Shown: positions 54,148-64,000 of the stretch, in pieces | Position numbering within the stretch: the first letter of the stretch is position 1 | Layout: each line of letters begins with the position of its first letter | Translations under genes and position numbers: made by a program | Notes under the pieces: generated by a model | Told to the model about the DNA's origin: nothing | Seen by the model: the letters and a program-made list of their open reading frames with translations, nothing else | Database searches by the model: none | Assembly: GCA_948144175.1 (NCBI GenBank) | Contig: CANXME010001996.1 | Span: 80,001-144,000 of the forward strand | Length of the DNA stretch: 64,000 nucleotides | Origin: Closterium sp. NIES-65 | Lineage: Eukaryota; Streptophyta; Zygnematophyceae; Desmidiales; Closteriaceae | Reading direction: 5' to 3'

Positions 54148-54274
54148 TGAGAGTAAGAATGAAGAAAGGAGAGGGATTCGCTAGCAAGCAGTTGGATACA
54201 AATAGCAAACCCTAACTGGGTTGTACTCGCTATAGAGCACCCCACTGTAGGCCAGATAATATAACATTCTGACA
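54148..54274 (-). repeat. diverged solo LTR, copia-2 type
   Basis: On the minus strand it starts TGTCAGAATG and carries the family core (GTACAACCCAGTTAGGGTT). No TSD was found, and no internal domain adjoins it. Confidence 0.6.
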
Positions 54275-54339
54275 CCTTTGACTCGCGTGAAAATGGTCAA
54301 ATAGCACCTCTTTGAGCAGTCAAACTTTCGAGCCCCCCT

Positions 54340-55461
54340 GTCTACGGTCTCCGCCAGGCGCCACGTGAGTGGCACGACACACTGAGGACTACTCTTGCGG
54401 CACTTGGGTTCGCTCCTTCTACTGCTGATCCGTCGCTATTTCTGCGCACCGACACTTCGCTGCTGCCGTTCTACATCCTGGTGTACGTCGACGACTTGGT
54501 CTTTGCCACTGCTGACACTGACGCTCTCGCCTACGTGAAGTCGGAGTTGCAGAAGAGACACACGTGCACAGACCTGGGTGAACTGCGCAGCTACCTTGGC
54601 TTGCAGATCACCCGGGACAGAGCACGCCGCACCATCACACTGACTCAGTAACACATGGTGCAGCAGGTCCTTCAGCGCTTCGGCTTCACCTGGTCCTCAG
54701 CACAGGCCACTCCTCTGGCTGTAGGTCACTCGCTCTCAGCTCTGCCTTTGGATGAGTCCGTAGAGTCGAGTGGTCCTTATCGAGAGTTAGTTGGTTGCCT
54801 CATGTACTTGATGACTTGCACTCATCCTGACCTAGCATACCCTCTTGGCCTTCTCGCCCGCTACGTGGCTCCTGCCAGGCACCAAAAGGTGCACTGGGAT
54901 GCTCCAAAGAGAGTATCGCGCTACTTGTGCAGTACATCGGGCATGGGGCTCGTGCTTGGAGGAGGGAACCCAGTTGTTCTCACTGGGCACTCAGACGCTT
55001 CTTGGGTTGACGACCAGGCTACTCAGTGGTCGTCACAGGGTTACACCTTCAGCCTTGGCTCTTGTTCAGTTTCTTGGCGTTCTACTCGCTCGTCTTCAGT
55101 TCTCAGCTCTAGTTGTGAGGCTGAGATCTACGCCACAGCCATGGCTGCATAGGATTTATGCTGGCTCACCTACCTGCTGACCGACCTGGGAGAGCGGCCT
55201 AGTTCTCCTCCAGTGCTGTACGTCGACAACAAGGCTGCCATTGCCTTGTGTGAGAAGCACAGACTGGAGCACAGAACGACGCACATTGCTCTCCGTTACT
55301 TCCTAGCTCGAGAGCTGCACCAGCGTGGTCAGCTTCGTCTGCGTTACATGGCCTCTCAGGCCAACACCGCTGATATATTCACCAAGGCACTTCAGCCTGG
55401 TGATCATCAGCGGTTCTGCACTTTGCTGGGGCTGGTGCCCACTTTTCCTCACTTGTTGTAG
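54340..55461 (+). pseudogene. G reverse transcriptase/RNase H fragment
   Basis: The frame has YILVYVDDLVFATAD, GLQITRDRARRTITLTQ, then TAA at about 54650, HMVQQVLQRFGF and GHSDASWVDD. A TAG follows near 55150 after YATAMAA, then YVDNKAAIALCEKH and the end PTFPHLL. Two stops make it non-functional. Confidence 0.85.
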
Positions 55462-55812
55462 GCTTTACCTGTACTATGATCTCTATATATATACTCCTGC
55501 CTATTTGCTCTGCTAGGCTGAGATCATTTTGCTGTTTGTGTTGCATATATGCCTCTGCATGTGAACTGGCCCTATGGCCCTTTAATTGTGCTCGGAATGT
55601 GTGGTGACGTTGTGATCCACCCTGAGCTTGCTTGCCTTTCTTGACTGGTCTTGTGACCCCTTGCTCTCCCCCACTTTGCCTATGGGGGTGTGTCAAACAC
55701 TATATGTGTTATTGTTGTGTAGGCTATAGTGGGTTAGCCTTTAAGGGGTACATAGATCTAGGGTTTCCTACTTCTACTCCATCTTTTCATAGTTCAATCA
55801 CTTCTTGTTTCT
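54340..55812 (+). mobile_element. copia-2 element G, 5'-truncated
   Basis: It starts abruptly within reverse transcriptase (VYGLRQAPREWHDT) and continues through RNase H, a 3' polypurine tract TATGGGGGTG and a 3' LTR at about 55691-55812. The LTR end reads TTTCTGACA rather than TTTCTTCTCA. It is more divergent than the other copies (for example VDNKAAIALCEKHRLEH), so it is probably an older or different sublineage. Confidence 0.8.
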
Positions 55813-55816
55813 GACA

Positions 55817-56336
55817 GTGGCTTGCCTTAATCATTCCATCACAAAGTTCACGGTTTTGTTGGATTGTGTGCTTCTGATACGTGATTCGACTCTGTATCAA
55901 TCTGGTTATGGGCCAAGGTATATTTGTTGTCAAGTTTGTTATGTGAAAACAAAACTCAATGGATATGTATACCATATATATGTTACAAATGATACAATGT
56001 ACGGTACTTGCATATTTTTCAACTACTCATGCTATAATGCTCCACAAAATCTAAGATTTCAAATAGGGGATTCGCACAATTTATTTAAACAAATGTGTGG
56101 AGGTTTAGGCACATGCAACACCTATTGTTATCTTAACGCCGCGCTAATTTTTTTTAGTGATGGTTCTTTTGATATTTCCAAAAGTCACTACATTGCAAGT
56201 TTGCTGGAAATGTTTGGTGTCAATCGCACCAGCGTCTAAGAAAGTGTGTCGTTTCAAAATATTGAGCTGCGAAAAGTGTATACGCGAAGGCAGGAGCGAC
56301 CCGCGATGCTGTTTCGATGTTCCTTTGTTATTGGTA
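55817..56336 (+). other. AT-rich island with an unrecognised Cys-rich frame
   Basis: The 520 bp between elements G and H are clearly more AT-rich than anything around them. A plus-strand frame stays open to 56239, roughly 140 codons, encoding about ten cysteines (CCQVCYVKTKLNG, CGGLGTCNTYCYL) and several aromatic residues. Its upstream part starts within the G LTR, so a true start is unknown. No family is recognised; it could be an exon, a foreign fragment or chance. Confidence 0.3.
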
Positions 56337-56519
56337 TGTCAGAACATTATAGCTTATACATTTGTGTAGGCTGTAGCGGGGTAGCCCATAAGGGGTACAA
56401 CCCAATTAGGGTTAGTACTTGTACCCAAATGTTTCATAGTTCAATCATTCTTGTTTCTTCTCATGGTATCGAGCAGGTTCCCTAGTGGGAACGCTACCTA
56501 AGGCCCACCACGATACTTT

Positions 56520-57320
56520 TTTTTTCCTGCCCGGAGCGCGCTTCACCCTAGACCGAGTCGCGCGCGCTCCGCTTGCCCTCCCTACCGTTGCGCCGCCCTT
56601 AGCAGCCCCTCTCACGGCCCCTTGAGCCGCTCTTACGGCCCCGTGCACCGCCCTTGCGGTCCCGCGCACCGCCCTTTACGGCCCCGCGCACCGCCCTTGC
56701 GGCCCCTCGCACCGCCCGTCGGCCCCTCGCGCCGCCCGTCGACCTCGCGCCACCCGTCAGCCCCTCGCGCCGCCCGTCGGCTCCGCGCGCCGCCCTTGCA
56801 GCCCTTCGAGCCGCCCGTCGGCCCACCGTGCGCCGCCCTTGCGGGCCCTTGCGCCGCCCTTGCGGCCCCGACACCTACTCCTGCGGCCCCGGCACCGCCC
56901 TTCCCAGCCCCGGCGCCACCTAGGCTGGCCCCGTCGCCTACCCCTGCGGCCACGGCGCCGCCCTTCCTGGCCCCGACGCCGCCTCACCAGGCCCCGCCGC
57001 AGCTCCACCTGGCCCCGCCGCCGCTCCACCCGGCCCCACCGCCGTCCCCACACGGCCCCGCCGTCACCACCGGGCCCTGGCGCCGCCGAGGTGCTGCCGA
57101 GCCGCCGCGCCTCCTGAGCCGCCTGAGCCGCCCGAGCCGCCGGGTCCCCGAGCTGCCGAGCCGCCGTACCGCCGAGCCGCTCGAGCCGCCAGTGTCGCTA
57201 CATCGCCGAGCCGCACGCATTGACGAGCCGCCGTACCGCCCGAGCCGCCCTGTCCGGTAAGAACAGCGCCTCTCTCACTGCACTGCCCTTACCCTACTGT
57301 TCGCGCTGCTAGTCTACTGC
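56520..57320 (+). repeat. H leader: GC-rich minisatellites
   Basis: GCCCCTCGCGCCGCCCGTCG-type units (56590-56870), CCCCGGCGCCGCC-type units (56870-57080) and GAGCCGCC units (57090-57250). No gene. Confidence 0.8.
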
Positions 57321-57324
57321 TGTC

Positions 57325-58601
57325 ATGGCTACCCCTAGTGTCCTCGCTTTTGACGCTGAGGGTCGGGCTATTGACTTTGACGTCTGGATACATGACCTAC
57401 AGCTTTTCCTACAGTGCGATAGGGCAGACGGAATCTCCCTCTTTGACCTCACTTCTGGTGCCACTCCTGCCCCTGCTGCTGATGCTGACGCCACTGTTTG
57501 CTCACAGTGGGCCACACGCGATGCTGCTGCACGTCTTGCCGTGCATCGCCACCTGCCTACCTCTGAGCGTGCGCACTTTAGCCAGCACAAGAGTGCTCAG
57601 ACCTTGTACGACGCTGTAGTTGCACGCTACTCCTCCCTTGCCACTGCTGCACTGAGCCGCCTCATGCTACCGTACCTCTTCCTTGACCTTGCTGCCTTTC
57701 CCACAGTCACTGACCTCATTACGCACCTCTGCACTAGTGACACTCGCTACCGTGCTGCGCCAAGAACCCCCCGCACATGTACATCACCCTCTACTACATA
57801 GTCGCCCGGCTCCCTGACTCCCTCCGCCTAGTCAGGGACCACTTCCTCTCTATTTGCCCCACCACTCTCACCGTTGACCTCCTCGAGAAGGCCCTCCTAG
57901 CAGCAGAGGAGAGCATAGTCGCTGTAGGAGCCTCTCGTGGTGACCCTCGCACCCCCGTCTTTGAGATGTGTTCCTCCTCCCCCCTTTTGCCCTCTGTTGT
58001 CTCTGCTGCTGCGGCCGACCTCGTTGGTTTCGAGTCGGTCGGCGCTGCGTCTGCCCCGAGCGGGAAACGCCGCACCGGCAAGGGCAAGGGGGGCAAGGGC
58101 GCTAGAGGGGCTGGGAAGGGTGGCGGAGGCGGCGGTGGAGGCAGTGGAGGGGGTGGGGGTGGTGGTGGGAGTGGTGGCGGGGGTGGAGGTGTCAGTGGCG
58201 GCAGTGGAGGCGGAGGCGGAGGCGGCGGTGGCGGTGGGAGCGAAGGTGGCGGAGGTGGCGGCGGAGGAGGAGGCGGCGTCGGAGGAGGAGGAGCTGGTCG
58301 GGGTGGCGCTGCTCAGAGGGTCGGCTCCGGTGGTGGTCAGCGTCAGCAGCAGCAGCAGCAGCAGCGCACTCGTGACATCCCCCCCCTCAGCAGCTCCGTG
58401 AGTGGTACGCTGCACGCCAGCGGGGTGGGGGTACTGGTCCGTGCACCTACGTCCTGCGCACTGACGATCGCGCGGGTGAGCAGTGCGGGGGTGCGCACTC
58501 CACCCAGCGCTGCTTTGGCCGCCTTACGGAGGCTTGGCGTCACCATTTCCCTGAGGTCACTGAGATCCCTCGCTGGGGCGAGTTGTCAAGGGCGGGAGTA
58601 G
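57325..58601 (+). pseudogene. gag: H Gag, frameshifted
   Basis: The N-part (57325-57801) starts MATPSVLAFDAEGRAIDFDVW. A deletion at about 57757 (LPADFCAKN missing) shifts the frame, and the C-part (57777-58601) continues MYITLYYIVARLPDSLRLVRDHFLS, the Gly/Ser run and a Gln run. A further shift precedes the Cys/His region. Confidence 0.82.
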
Positions 58602-59368
58602 CTATCTTTGACCTTGACTTTAATGCTATTCTTGCTGCCATGTATGCTGTGACTATTAGTGATGAGGGTGATTGTTACCGGTGTTTTCCGCCCGACCCGG
58701 GCATTGGGACTGCTGCTCTAGGTACTAGTGAGGCTGCTGCTCTAGGTGCTAGCGAGGCTACTGCTCTAGGTGCTAGTGCGTCTGCTTCCTCAGGTGCTGG
58801 TGAGTCTGCTCTCTCAAGTACTGCGTCGGCTTCGGGCTCCCTCACCTTCACCCTTGACTCGCGGGCTTCTCGCTCCTTCTTTCGAGACCGCACCACACTG
58901 ACGCCGCTTGGTCGGCCAGTTGCAGTCTCTCTGGCGGACCCTTCTGGGGGTCTTGTCCTTGCTCACTTCTCCACTGTCCTCCCGTGTCCGGCGGCTCCCT
59001 CTGGCACCCTGTCTGGTCTTTACCTCCCCTCGTTCTCTACGAACTTGGTGAATGGTGCTGACTTACAGGATGGGGGAGTGCACCAGTTCACTCCTACGAG
59101 CCAACGGGTGACCCACTGCACGGAGGCTCGGACGGGCCGACACTTGGCCACATTTACACGTCAGCCGGGGTCGAGCCGGTACACACTGACCACTGAGTCT
59201 CCTCCAGACACTGCGTCTGGTCGGGTAGCTGCGTCGGGTCAGGTGTTTGCTGCAGCGTCCAGGTCTGGTCCAGTTTTCCTCTGGCCTTCTGAGAGCCTAC
59301 TGTCGCACACGAAGCATCCGCCAGACCTTCACGCTTCAAGAATCTCCGCAGCAAAATGGGATTGCTGA
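58583..59368 (+). pseudogene. H protease and pre-integrase fragment
   Basis: The frame carries GVAIFDLDFNAILAAMYAVT, CYRCFPPD and then protease FTLDSRASRSFF, in which the catalytic DSG has become DSR. It ends after AAASRSGP where a deletion fuses it to integrase DNA. Confidence 0.82.
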
Positions 59369-59607
59369 GCGCCGCATTGGCATGGTCATGGACGTCGCTC
59401 GTACGTCTATGATGCATGCGGCTGCCCCCCATTTTCTGTGGCCGTTTGCGGTTCGGTACGCGGCGCATCGGATCAACCTTCAGCCTGGGGTCTCCATGCC
59501 GGACACCTCCCCAGCCTTGCTGTGGACGGGGAAGGTTGGGGATGCGTCTGCGTTCCGTGTTTGGGGATCTCGGGCGTTTGTCCGCGACTTGTCTGCGGAC
59601 AAGCTGT
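59270..59607 (+). pseudogene. H integrase fragment
   Basis: Contains SSGLLRAYCRTRSIRQTF, SPQQNGIAERRIGMVMDVAR and VWGSRAFVRDLSADKL. The N-terminal zinc finger and the first two catalytic acids are deleted. Confidence 0.8.
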
Positions 59608-59737
59608 TGAGAAAGTGAGAACGAGAATGAATGAACTATGAATGAAGTGGGTACAAGTACTAACCCTCATTGGGTTGTACCCCTTATGGAATACCCCACT
59701 ACAGCCTACTCAAATCATAAGCTTTAATGTTCTGACA
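59608..59737 (-). repeat. I 3' LTR
   Basis: 130 bp with the GGGGTACAACCCAATGAGGG core. Confidence 0.85.
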
Positions 59738-59950
59738 CACCCCCATAGGCATAGTGGGGGAGAACAGGGGGTCACAAGACCAGTCAAGCAAAGCATAGCA
59801 AAGCTCACGGTGGATCACAAAGTCACCACACATTCCGAGCACAAGTTCAGGGTTTAGACAAGGCCAGTTCACATGCAGGAGTACACATATATATATAAGG
59901 CTAGACAAGCAAGAGCAGGTATATATATATATGTAACAGTACAATGAAGG

Positions 59951-61576
59951 TCAAGAGGTGAGCAAGTGAGGCAAGACAGGGACAAGACCCAGCTGAGTGC
60001 AGAAGCGCCGATGATCACAAGGCGGAAGTGCCTTGGTGAAAACATCAGCAGTGTTGGCCTCAGAGGCCACGTACGCAAGCCGCAACTGTCCACGTTGCTG
60101 TAGCTCACGAGCAAGGAAGTAGCGGAGAGCAATGTGCTTTGTTCTGTGCTCCAGTCGCTGCTCTCGACACAAGGCCAGGATGGCCTTGTTGTCTACGTAC
60201 AGAACTGGAGGAGAACGAGGCGGCTCTCTGAGGTCAGTCAACAGGTAGGTGAGCCAGCGAAGCTCCTATGCAGCCATGACCCGAGCGTAGATCTCAGCCT
60301 CACAACTGGAGCCGAGAACAGAAGAAGAGCGAGTAGCGCGCCACGAGAAAGAGCCGGAACCATGGCTGAAGGTGTAACCTTGTGACGACCGCTGCGTAGC
60401 CTGGTCGTCAGCCCAAGAAGCGTCTGCGTGCCTAGTGAGGACCACTGGACTGCGCCCTCCAAGCACTAGCCCCATGCCCGACGTACTGCACAAGTAGCGC
60501 AACACCCTCTTCGCTGCAGCCATGTGCTATGGTCGGTGTCTCCCTGGAGCAACATAGCGTGCGAGAATGCTAAGAGGGTATGCAAGGTCAGGTCGTTTGC
60601 AGGTCATCAGGTACATGAGGCAGCCAACAAGCTTTGGATACGGGCCACTCGAGTCTACGGACTCATCCGAAGGCAGAGCTAAGAGCGAGTGGTGAGTAGG
60701 CAGAGGAGTGGCCTGAGGCGAGGAGTACGTGAAGCCGAAGCGCAGAAGGACCTGCTGCACCATGTGTGACTGAGTCAAGGTAATGGTGCGGCGTGCTCTG
60801 TCCCGGGTGATCTGCAAGCCAAGGTAGCTGCGCAGTTCACCCAGGTCAGTGCACGTGTGTCTCTTCTGCAGCTCGGACTTCACGTAGGCGAGTCCAGCAG
60901 GGTCAGCAGTGGCAAAGACCAAGTCGTCGACGTACACGAGGATGTAGAACGGCGGCAGAGAGGCGTCGGTGCGCAGAAACATCGACGGGTCAGCAGTAGA
61001 AGGAGCAAACCCAAGAGCCGCAAGCGTAGTCCTCAGTGTGTCGTGCCACTCACGTGGCGCCTGGCGGAGACCGTAGACTGGACGCTGGAGACTCCACTGA
61101 GTACCAGGAGGGAAGGACACAGTGAAGCCAGGTGGGCGGCGCAGCCAGATCTCCTCGTGCAGGCTGCCCTGCAAGAAAGCTATGCTGAAGTCGAGAGAGT
61201 GCAGCTCATTGTCACGGTGAGTAGCAACGTGTAGCAGTACCCGAAGAGTGGTCATCTTCGAGGTGGGAGAGAAGGTCTGAAAGTAGTCAACTCCCTGCCA
61301 CTGACTGAAGCCACGAGCCACGTACCGTGCCTTGAAGACAGGCGGAGAACCCGGCGGCCACTTCACCCTGAAGATCCACATGCCACTGACGATGTTCGCC
61401 CCACGCGGGGGAACCTCATCAACGTAGGTGCTAGTGGAATTCCAGGAAGCCATCTGTGTGTCCATAGCTGCCTGCCATTGAGAGGAGTAGGGACCCTCTA
61501 TCGCCTCTGCGTAAGAGCGCGGAGTCGGGATGTCAAGTGCATCCGGGTCTCCCTCAGGGGTAAGCAGTACGGACAC
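59951..61576 (-). pseudogene. pol: I reverse transcriptase and RNase H
   Basis: The 349-codon RT frame (61576-60527) contains VSGMWIFRVKWPPGSPP, LDFSIAFLQGSLHEEIWL and YILVYVDDLVFATAD. A TAG at 60526-60524 separates it from RNase H (60523-60266: RHADASWADD, SSCEAEIYARVM), another TAG follows, and then YVDNKAILAL and the end GLVPVLPHLLTS. Two stops make it inactive. Confidence 0.85.
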
Positions 61577-61603
61577 GAGATGAGGTGAAGCAGCTGCCAG
61601 ACA

Positions 61604-63090
61604 CTAGAACTCGTCCTGCCTGTCCTCAAGGACGTCCGTGCCAAGGGCAAACTCACCCCCGACGGACGGAGGACAGACAGACTCAGACTCAGCGACAAGA
61701 CTAGCAGCGTAGTCTAGGCGACAGCGAGCAGCAAAGTCAACGAGCTCAGCAACTAGGGCAGACGCAGAAGTGGACTCGAAAGAAGGGTCAGTGACAACAA
61801 TAGCAAGGAGACGCGTGACAGTAGGACTGGCAGCACGAAGAGAGTCCGACTCCGGGTCGGCAAGAGCAGGAAGAGAGGACTCAGGAGGAGAAGGCAAAGG
61901 GGCACGCAGAGGAGCAGTGGAAGGACGCAGAGACATCTTGTGCGTGCCAGGGACAGGAGGAGGACGCTGACGCGAAGCACGACCACTAGTTCGAGCAGCA
62001 CGTACAGGCGACGCAGGGCGAGACGCAGGCTCACGACGCTCAGCAAGACCTCCAGTAGGACCAGTGTAGGGAGAAGGAGCAGGCGAAGGGGAGGTAGGCT
62101 GCAACTGTAACTGTGACGGAACAGGCTATGGACACTCTGAAGAAAGAGGAGGACCAGTAGAAGGCGGAAGACCAAGAACCTGTTGCAGGAGTGGAACGAA
62201 GTACGGTCGAGGCTGCGCGGCGACGCCAGACACAGCAGGGAGAGCACCAGTACCCCCAGCAAGAGCACCCGCTCCAGCAGCACCTCTAGCAGCACCAGTA
62301 GTACCCCCAGCAGGACCGCCAGCAGTAGTCTCAGTACAACACTCTTAGCAGCACCAGCTCCAGTCGAACCCGCAGGCCAAGCAGCTCAAGTACACCCATT
62401 GTGAGCACCCCCGGGATTCGCGACAGCAGCACCCTCACTAGCCGAAGAACCTCCAGCTCGAGCAGCACGGTTCCAACGCCGGGCAAACCACTCGCGCAGC
62501 TCCTGTGAAGAGAGCGGCTCCCGTAGAGACGAAGCACCCAGAGAACCTCCAGGCGTAGCACCTCCAAGCTCAGCACCCCCAGGCTCAGCATCCCCAGGTG
62601 TAGCACTCCCAGGCACAGCACCCCCAGGCGTCGCACCCCCAGGCACAGCACCCCCAGGCTCAGCACCCCCAGGCTCAGCACCCCTAGTCTCAGCACCCCC
62701 AGTCTCAGCACCCCCAGGCTCAGCACCCTCAGCAGCACCAGAATCACCAGTAACCTCGACAGGCTCGACTGCGTCTACCTGGGACACACCTGAGGGGGCA
62801 GGACCCTGAGGGGGGAGTCGGTCTACCGGGGGGGAACCTGGTACAAGGAAGAGCGGGGGGGGGGAGGGACGGAGTGCGGTAGGGGAAGTGGCGGTAGTAG
62901 GGGACCGACTCGTCAAACGTGACGTCCTGGGAGGACAGAACACGGCGAAAGGTGGGGTGGTAGAACTGCCACCCAGTCGCGTTAGGGGGGAACCCCAGGA
63001 AGACGCAAGGAGCAGCACGAGGGGACAGCTTGTCCGTAGACAAGTCGCGGACAAACGTCCGAGATCCCCAGACCCAGAACGCTGACGCAT
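61604..63090 (-). pseudogene. I hinge remnant
   Basis: PGGAE/PGGAV repeats (63090-62386 frame), REWFARRWNRAARAGG, then the Pro/Ser segment and RCRLDYAASLVAESES (62104-61604), separated by frameshifts and a stop near 62130. Confidence 0.7.
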
Positions 63091-63451
63091 TGCACACCTT
63101 CCCCATCCACTGCAAGGCTGGGGAGGTCTCCAGCCTTAAGACCCTGGGGTGAAGGTAAATCTGATGCGCCACGTACCTAACCGCAAACGGCCACAGAAAA
63201 TTGGGGGCAGCCGCATGCATCATGGACGTACGAGCGACGTCCATGACCATGCCAATGCGGCGCTCAGCAATCCCATTTTGCTGCGGAGAGTCCGGAAGCG
63301 TGAAGGTCTGACCTCGTGCTCGACAGTAGGCTCTCAGAAGGCCAGAGGAAAACTCTCCACCTCTGTCTGAGTGCAGACGCAGAACAGGAAAGTCCGAGTC
63401 AAAGCTCTGCCTGAGCTGGAGACAAGCTGCGCGGATCCAGTCGATCAGCAC
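62744..63451 (-). pseudogene. I integrase
   Basis: 235 codons with LHSDRGGEFSSG, SPQQNGIAERRIG and VWGSRTFVRDLSTDKLSPRA. Two residues (IR of GIRQTF) are lost. A TAG at about 63541 separates it from the pre-integrase frame upstream. Confidence 0.82.
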
Positions 63452-63541
63452 CTCAGTGACATCACCCTTGCTGTGGAAGGGGAAGACTGCGGTGTAATGC
63501 GAGTAGTCGTCAACAACGAGCAGGAAGTAGCGCTCGTGACC

Positions 63542-63958
63542 CTATCCACGGACGCGGGCTGGGCCCCACACGTCCAGGTGAAGCGTCTGCAGCGGGGCCT
63601 CTATCAGAGGAAACTGGGAGGAGTGAGGGGCTGCACGCTGGCGCCCCTCAACACAGGGGACACAGGTAGGGCCAGGCCCCTGAGGAAGGGGAGGGAGGGA
63701 CCGGGGAAGACCGGAAACAAGAAGACGGGAGGCTATGCCTCTGAGACGAAGCAGAGAGGGGTGATCAAGGCGGTGGTGCCAGAGGAGAGTCTCGTGAGAC
63801 AAGAGACGACACGAACAGGGGGCAGACTCAGGACCAGACCTGGACGCTGCAGCAAACACCTGACCCGACTTAGCTACCCGACCAGACTCAGCAACTGGAG
63901 GAGACGCGGTGGTCAGTGTGTACAGGCTCGACCCCGGCTGACGTGTAAACGTAGCCAA
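63542..63958 (-). pseudogene. I GAG-pre-integrase and start of integrase
   Basis: This frame contains LSHETLLWHHRLDHPSLL...CVPCVEG (the zinc-binding H..H..C-x2-C) and LHLDVWGPARVRG, ending at a TAG where relatives have CAG. It is open to near the window edge. Confidence 0.8.
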
Positions 63959-64000
63959 GTGTCGGCCTGTGCGAGCCTCTGTGCAGTGCGTTACTCGCTG

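Larger units (their letters stand above)
56337..59607 (+). mobile_element. copia-2 element H, 5' part, interrupted by element I
   Basis: 5' LTR at 56337-56463 (127 bp), PBS TGGTATCGAGC at 56464, hairpin GTTCCC-TAGT-GGGAAC at 56477-56492, box AGGCCCACCA at 56501. A GC-rich leader extends to 57320, then gag, protease and an internally deleted integrase region to KL at 59607, where I is inserted. The rest lies beyond the window. Confidence 0.87.
59608..64000 (-). mobile_element. copia-2 element I, 3' part, continuing past the window
   Basis: 3' LTR at 59608-59737 (130 bp) with polypurine ATGGGGGTG on its inner side. It is inserted in the integrase of H after GCTGT (the 5' LTR and second TSD lie outside the window). 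The order on the minus strand from the window end is pre-integrase, integrase, hinge, RT, RNase H, LTR. Confidence 0.88.

Overview
The window is eukaryotic nuclear DNA that consists mostly of transposable elements. It has spliceosomal introns with GT...AG borders, plant-type LTR retrotransposons primed by initiator tRNA-Met (PBS TGGTATCAGAGC or TGGTATCGAGC), a chromodomain Ty3/gypsy element, several Ty1/copia lineages, a TRIM and a MITE. There are no bacterial operons. The GC-rich sequence, the copia family with very short (127-133 bp) LTRs and the Gly/Gln-rich Gag suggest a green-lineage genome, perhaps a streptophyte alga or early land plant. That assignment is inference, not proof.

Layout. 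(1) 1-540: 3' part of a small Cys-rich gene (gene A). (2) about 1.66-6.37 kb: a five-exon CACTA-superfamily, Plavaka-like transposase gene. Two of its introns are filled with the same minisatellite in opposite orientations. (3) 7.6-10.7 kb: an unrecognised five-exon gene of about 413 codons, split in exon 2 by a 1.5-kb non-autonomous LTR element with identical LTRs (element X). (4) 12.0-24.5 kb, minus strand: gene B, a diverged relative of gene A with a signal-peptide exon. It is split by a chromodomain gypsy element, which is itself split 1 bp inside its outer LTR end by an intact copia element (copia-1). Target-site duplications (TSDs) reconstruct both events exactly. (5) 24.5-26.3 kb: low-coding DNA with one MITE. 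(6) 26.3-27.7 kb: a CA microsatellite of about 1 kb. (7) 27.7-64 kb: a cluster of related copia elements with about 130-bp LTRs, called copia-2 here. C1 (minus, 3' end replaced by CA repeat), D (minus, complete, TSD CTTCT), E (minus, TSD TACAC) inside the 5' LTR of F (plus, TSD CAAAC), G (plus, 5'-truncated), H (plus, truncated) and I (minus, inserted in H and running off the window end). Between D and F lies about 3.2 kb of mostly non-coding DNA with a 259-bp TRIM.

Functional state. Copia-1 has one uninterrupted 1383-codon gag-pol frame and nearly identical LTRs, so it looks recently active. The gypsy element has overlapping gag and pol frames joined by a textbook -1 frameshift signal and is also young. 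All copia-2 copies carry stops, frameshifts or deletions, but their 5' leaders share a hairpin and a GGGCCCACCA-like box just after the PBS, a candidate packaging or dimerisation signal. Non-autonomous element X shares the box but not the hairpin. Only three host-like genes are visible, and two of them are broken by retrotransposons.
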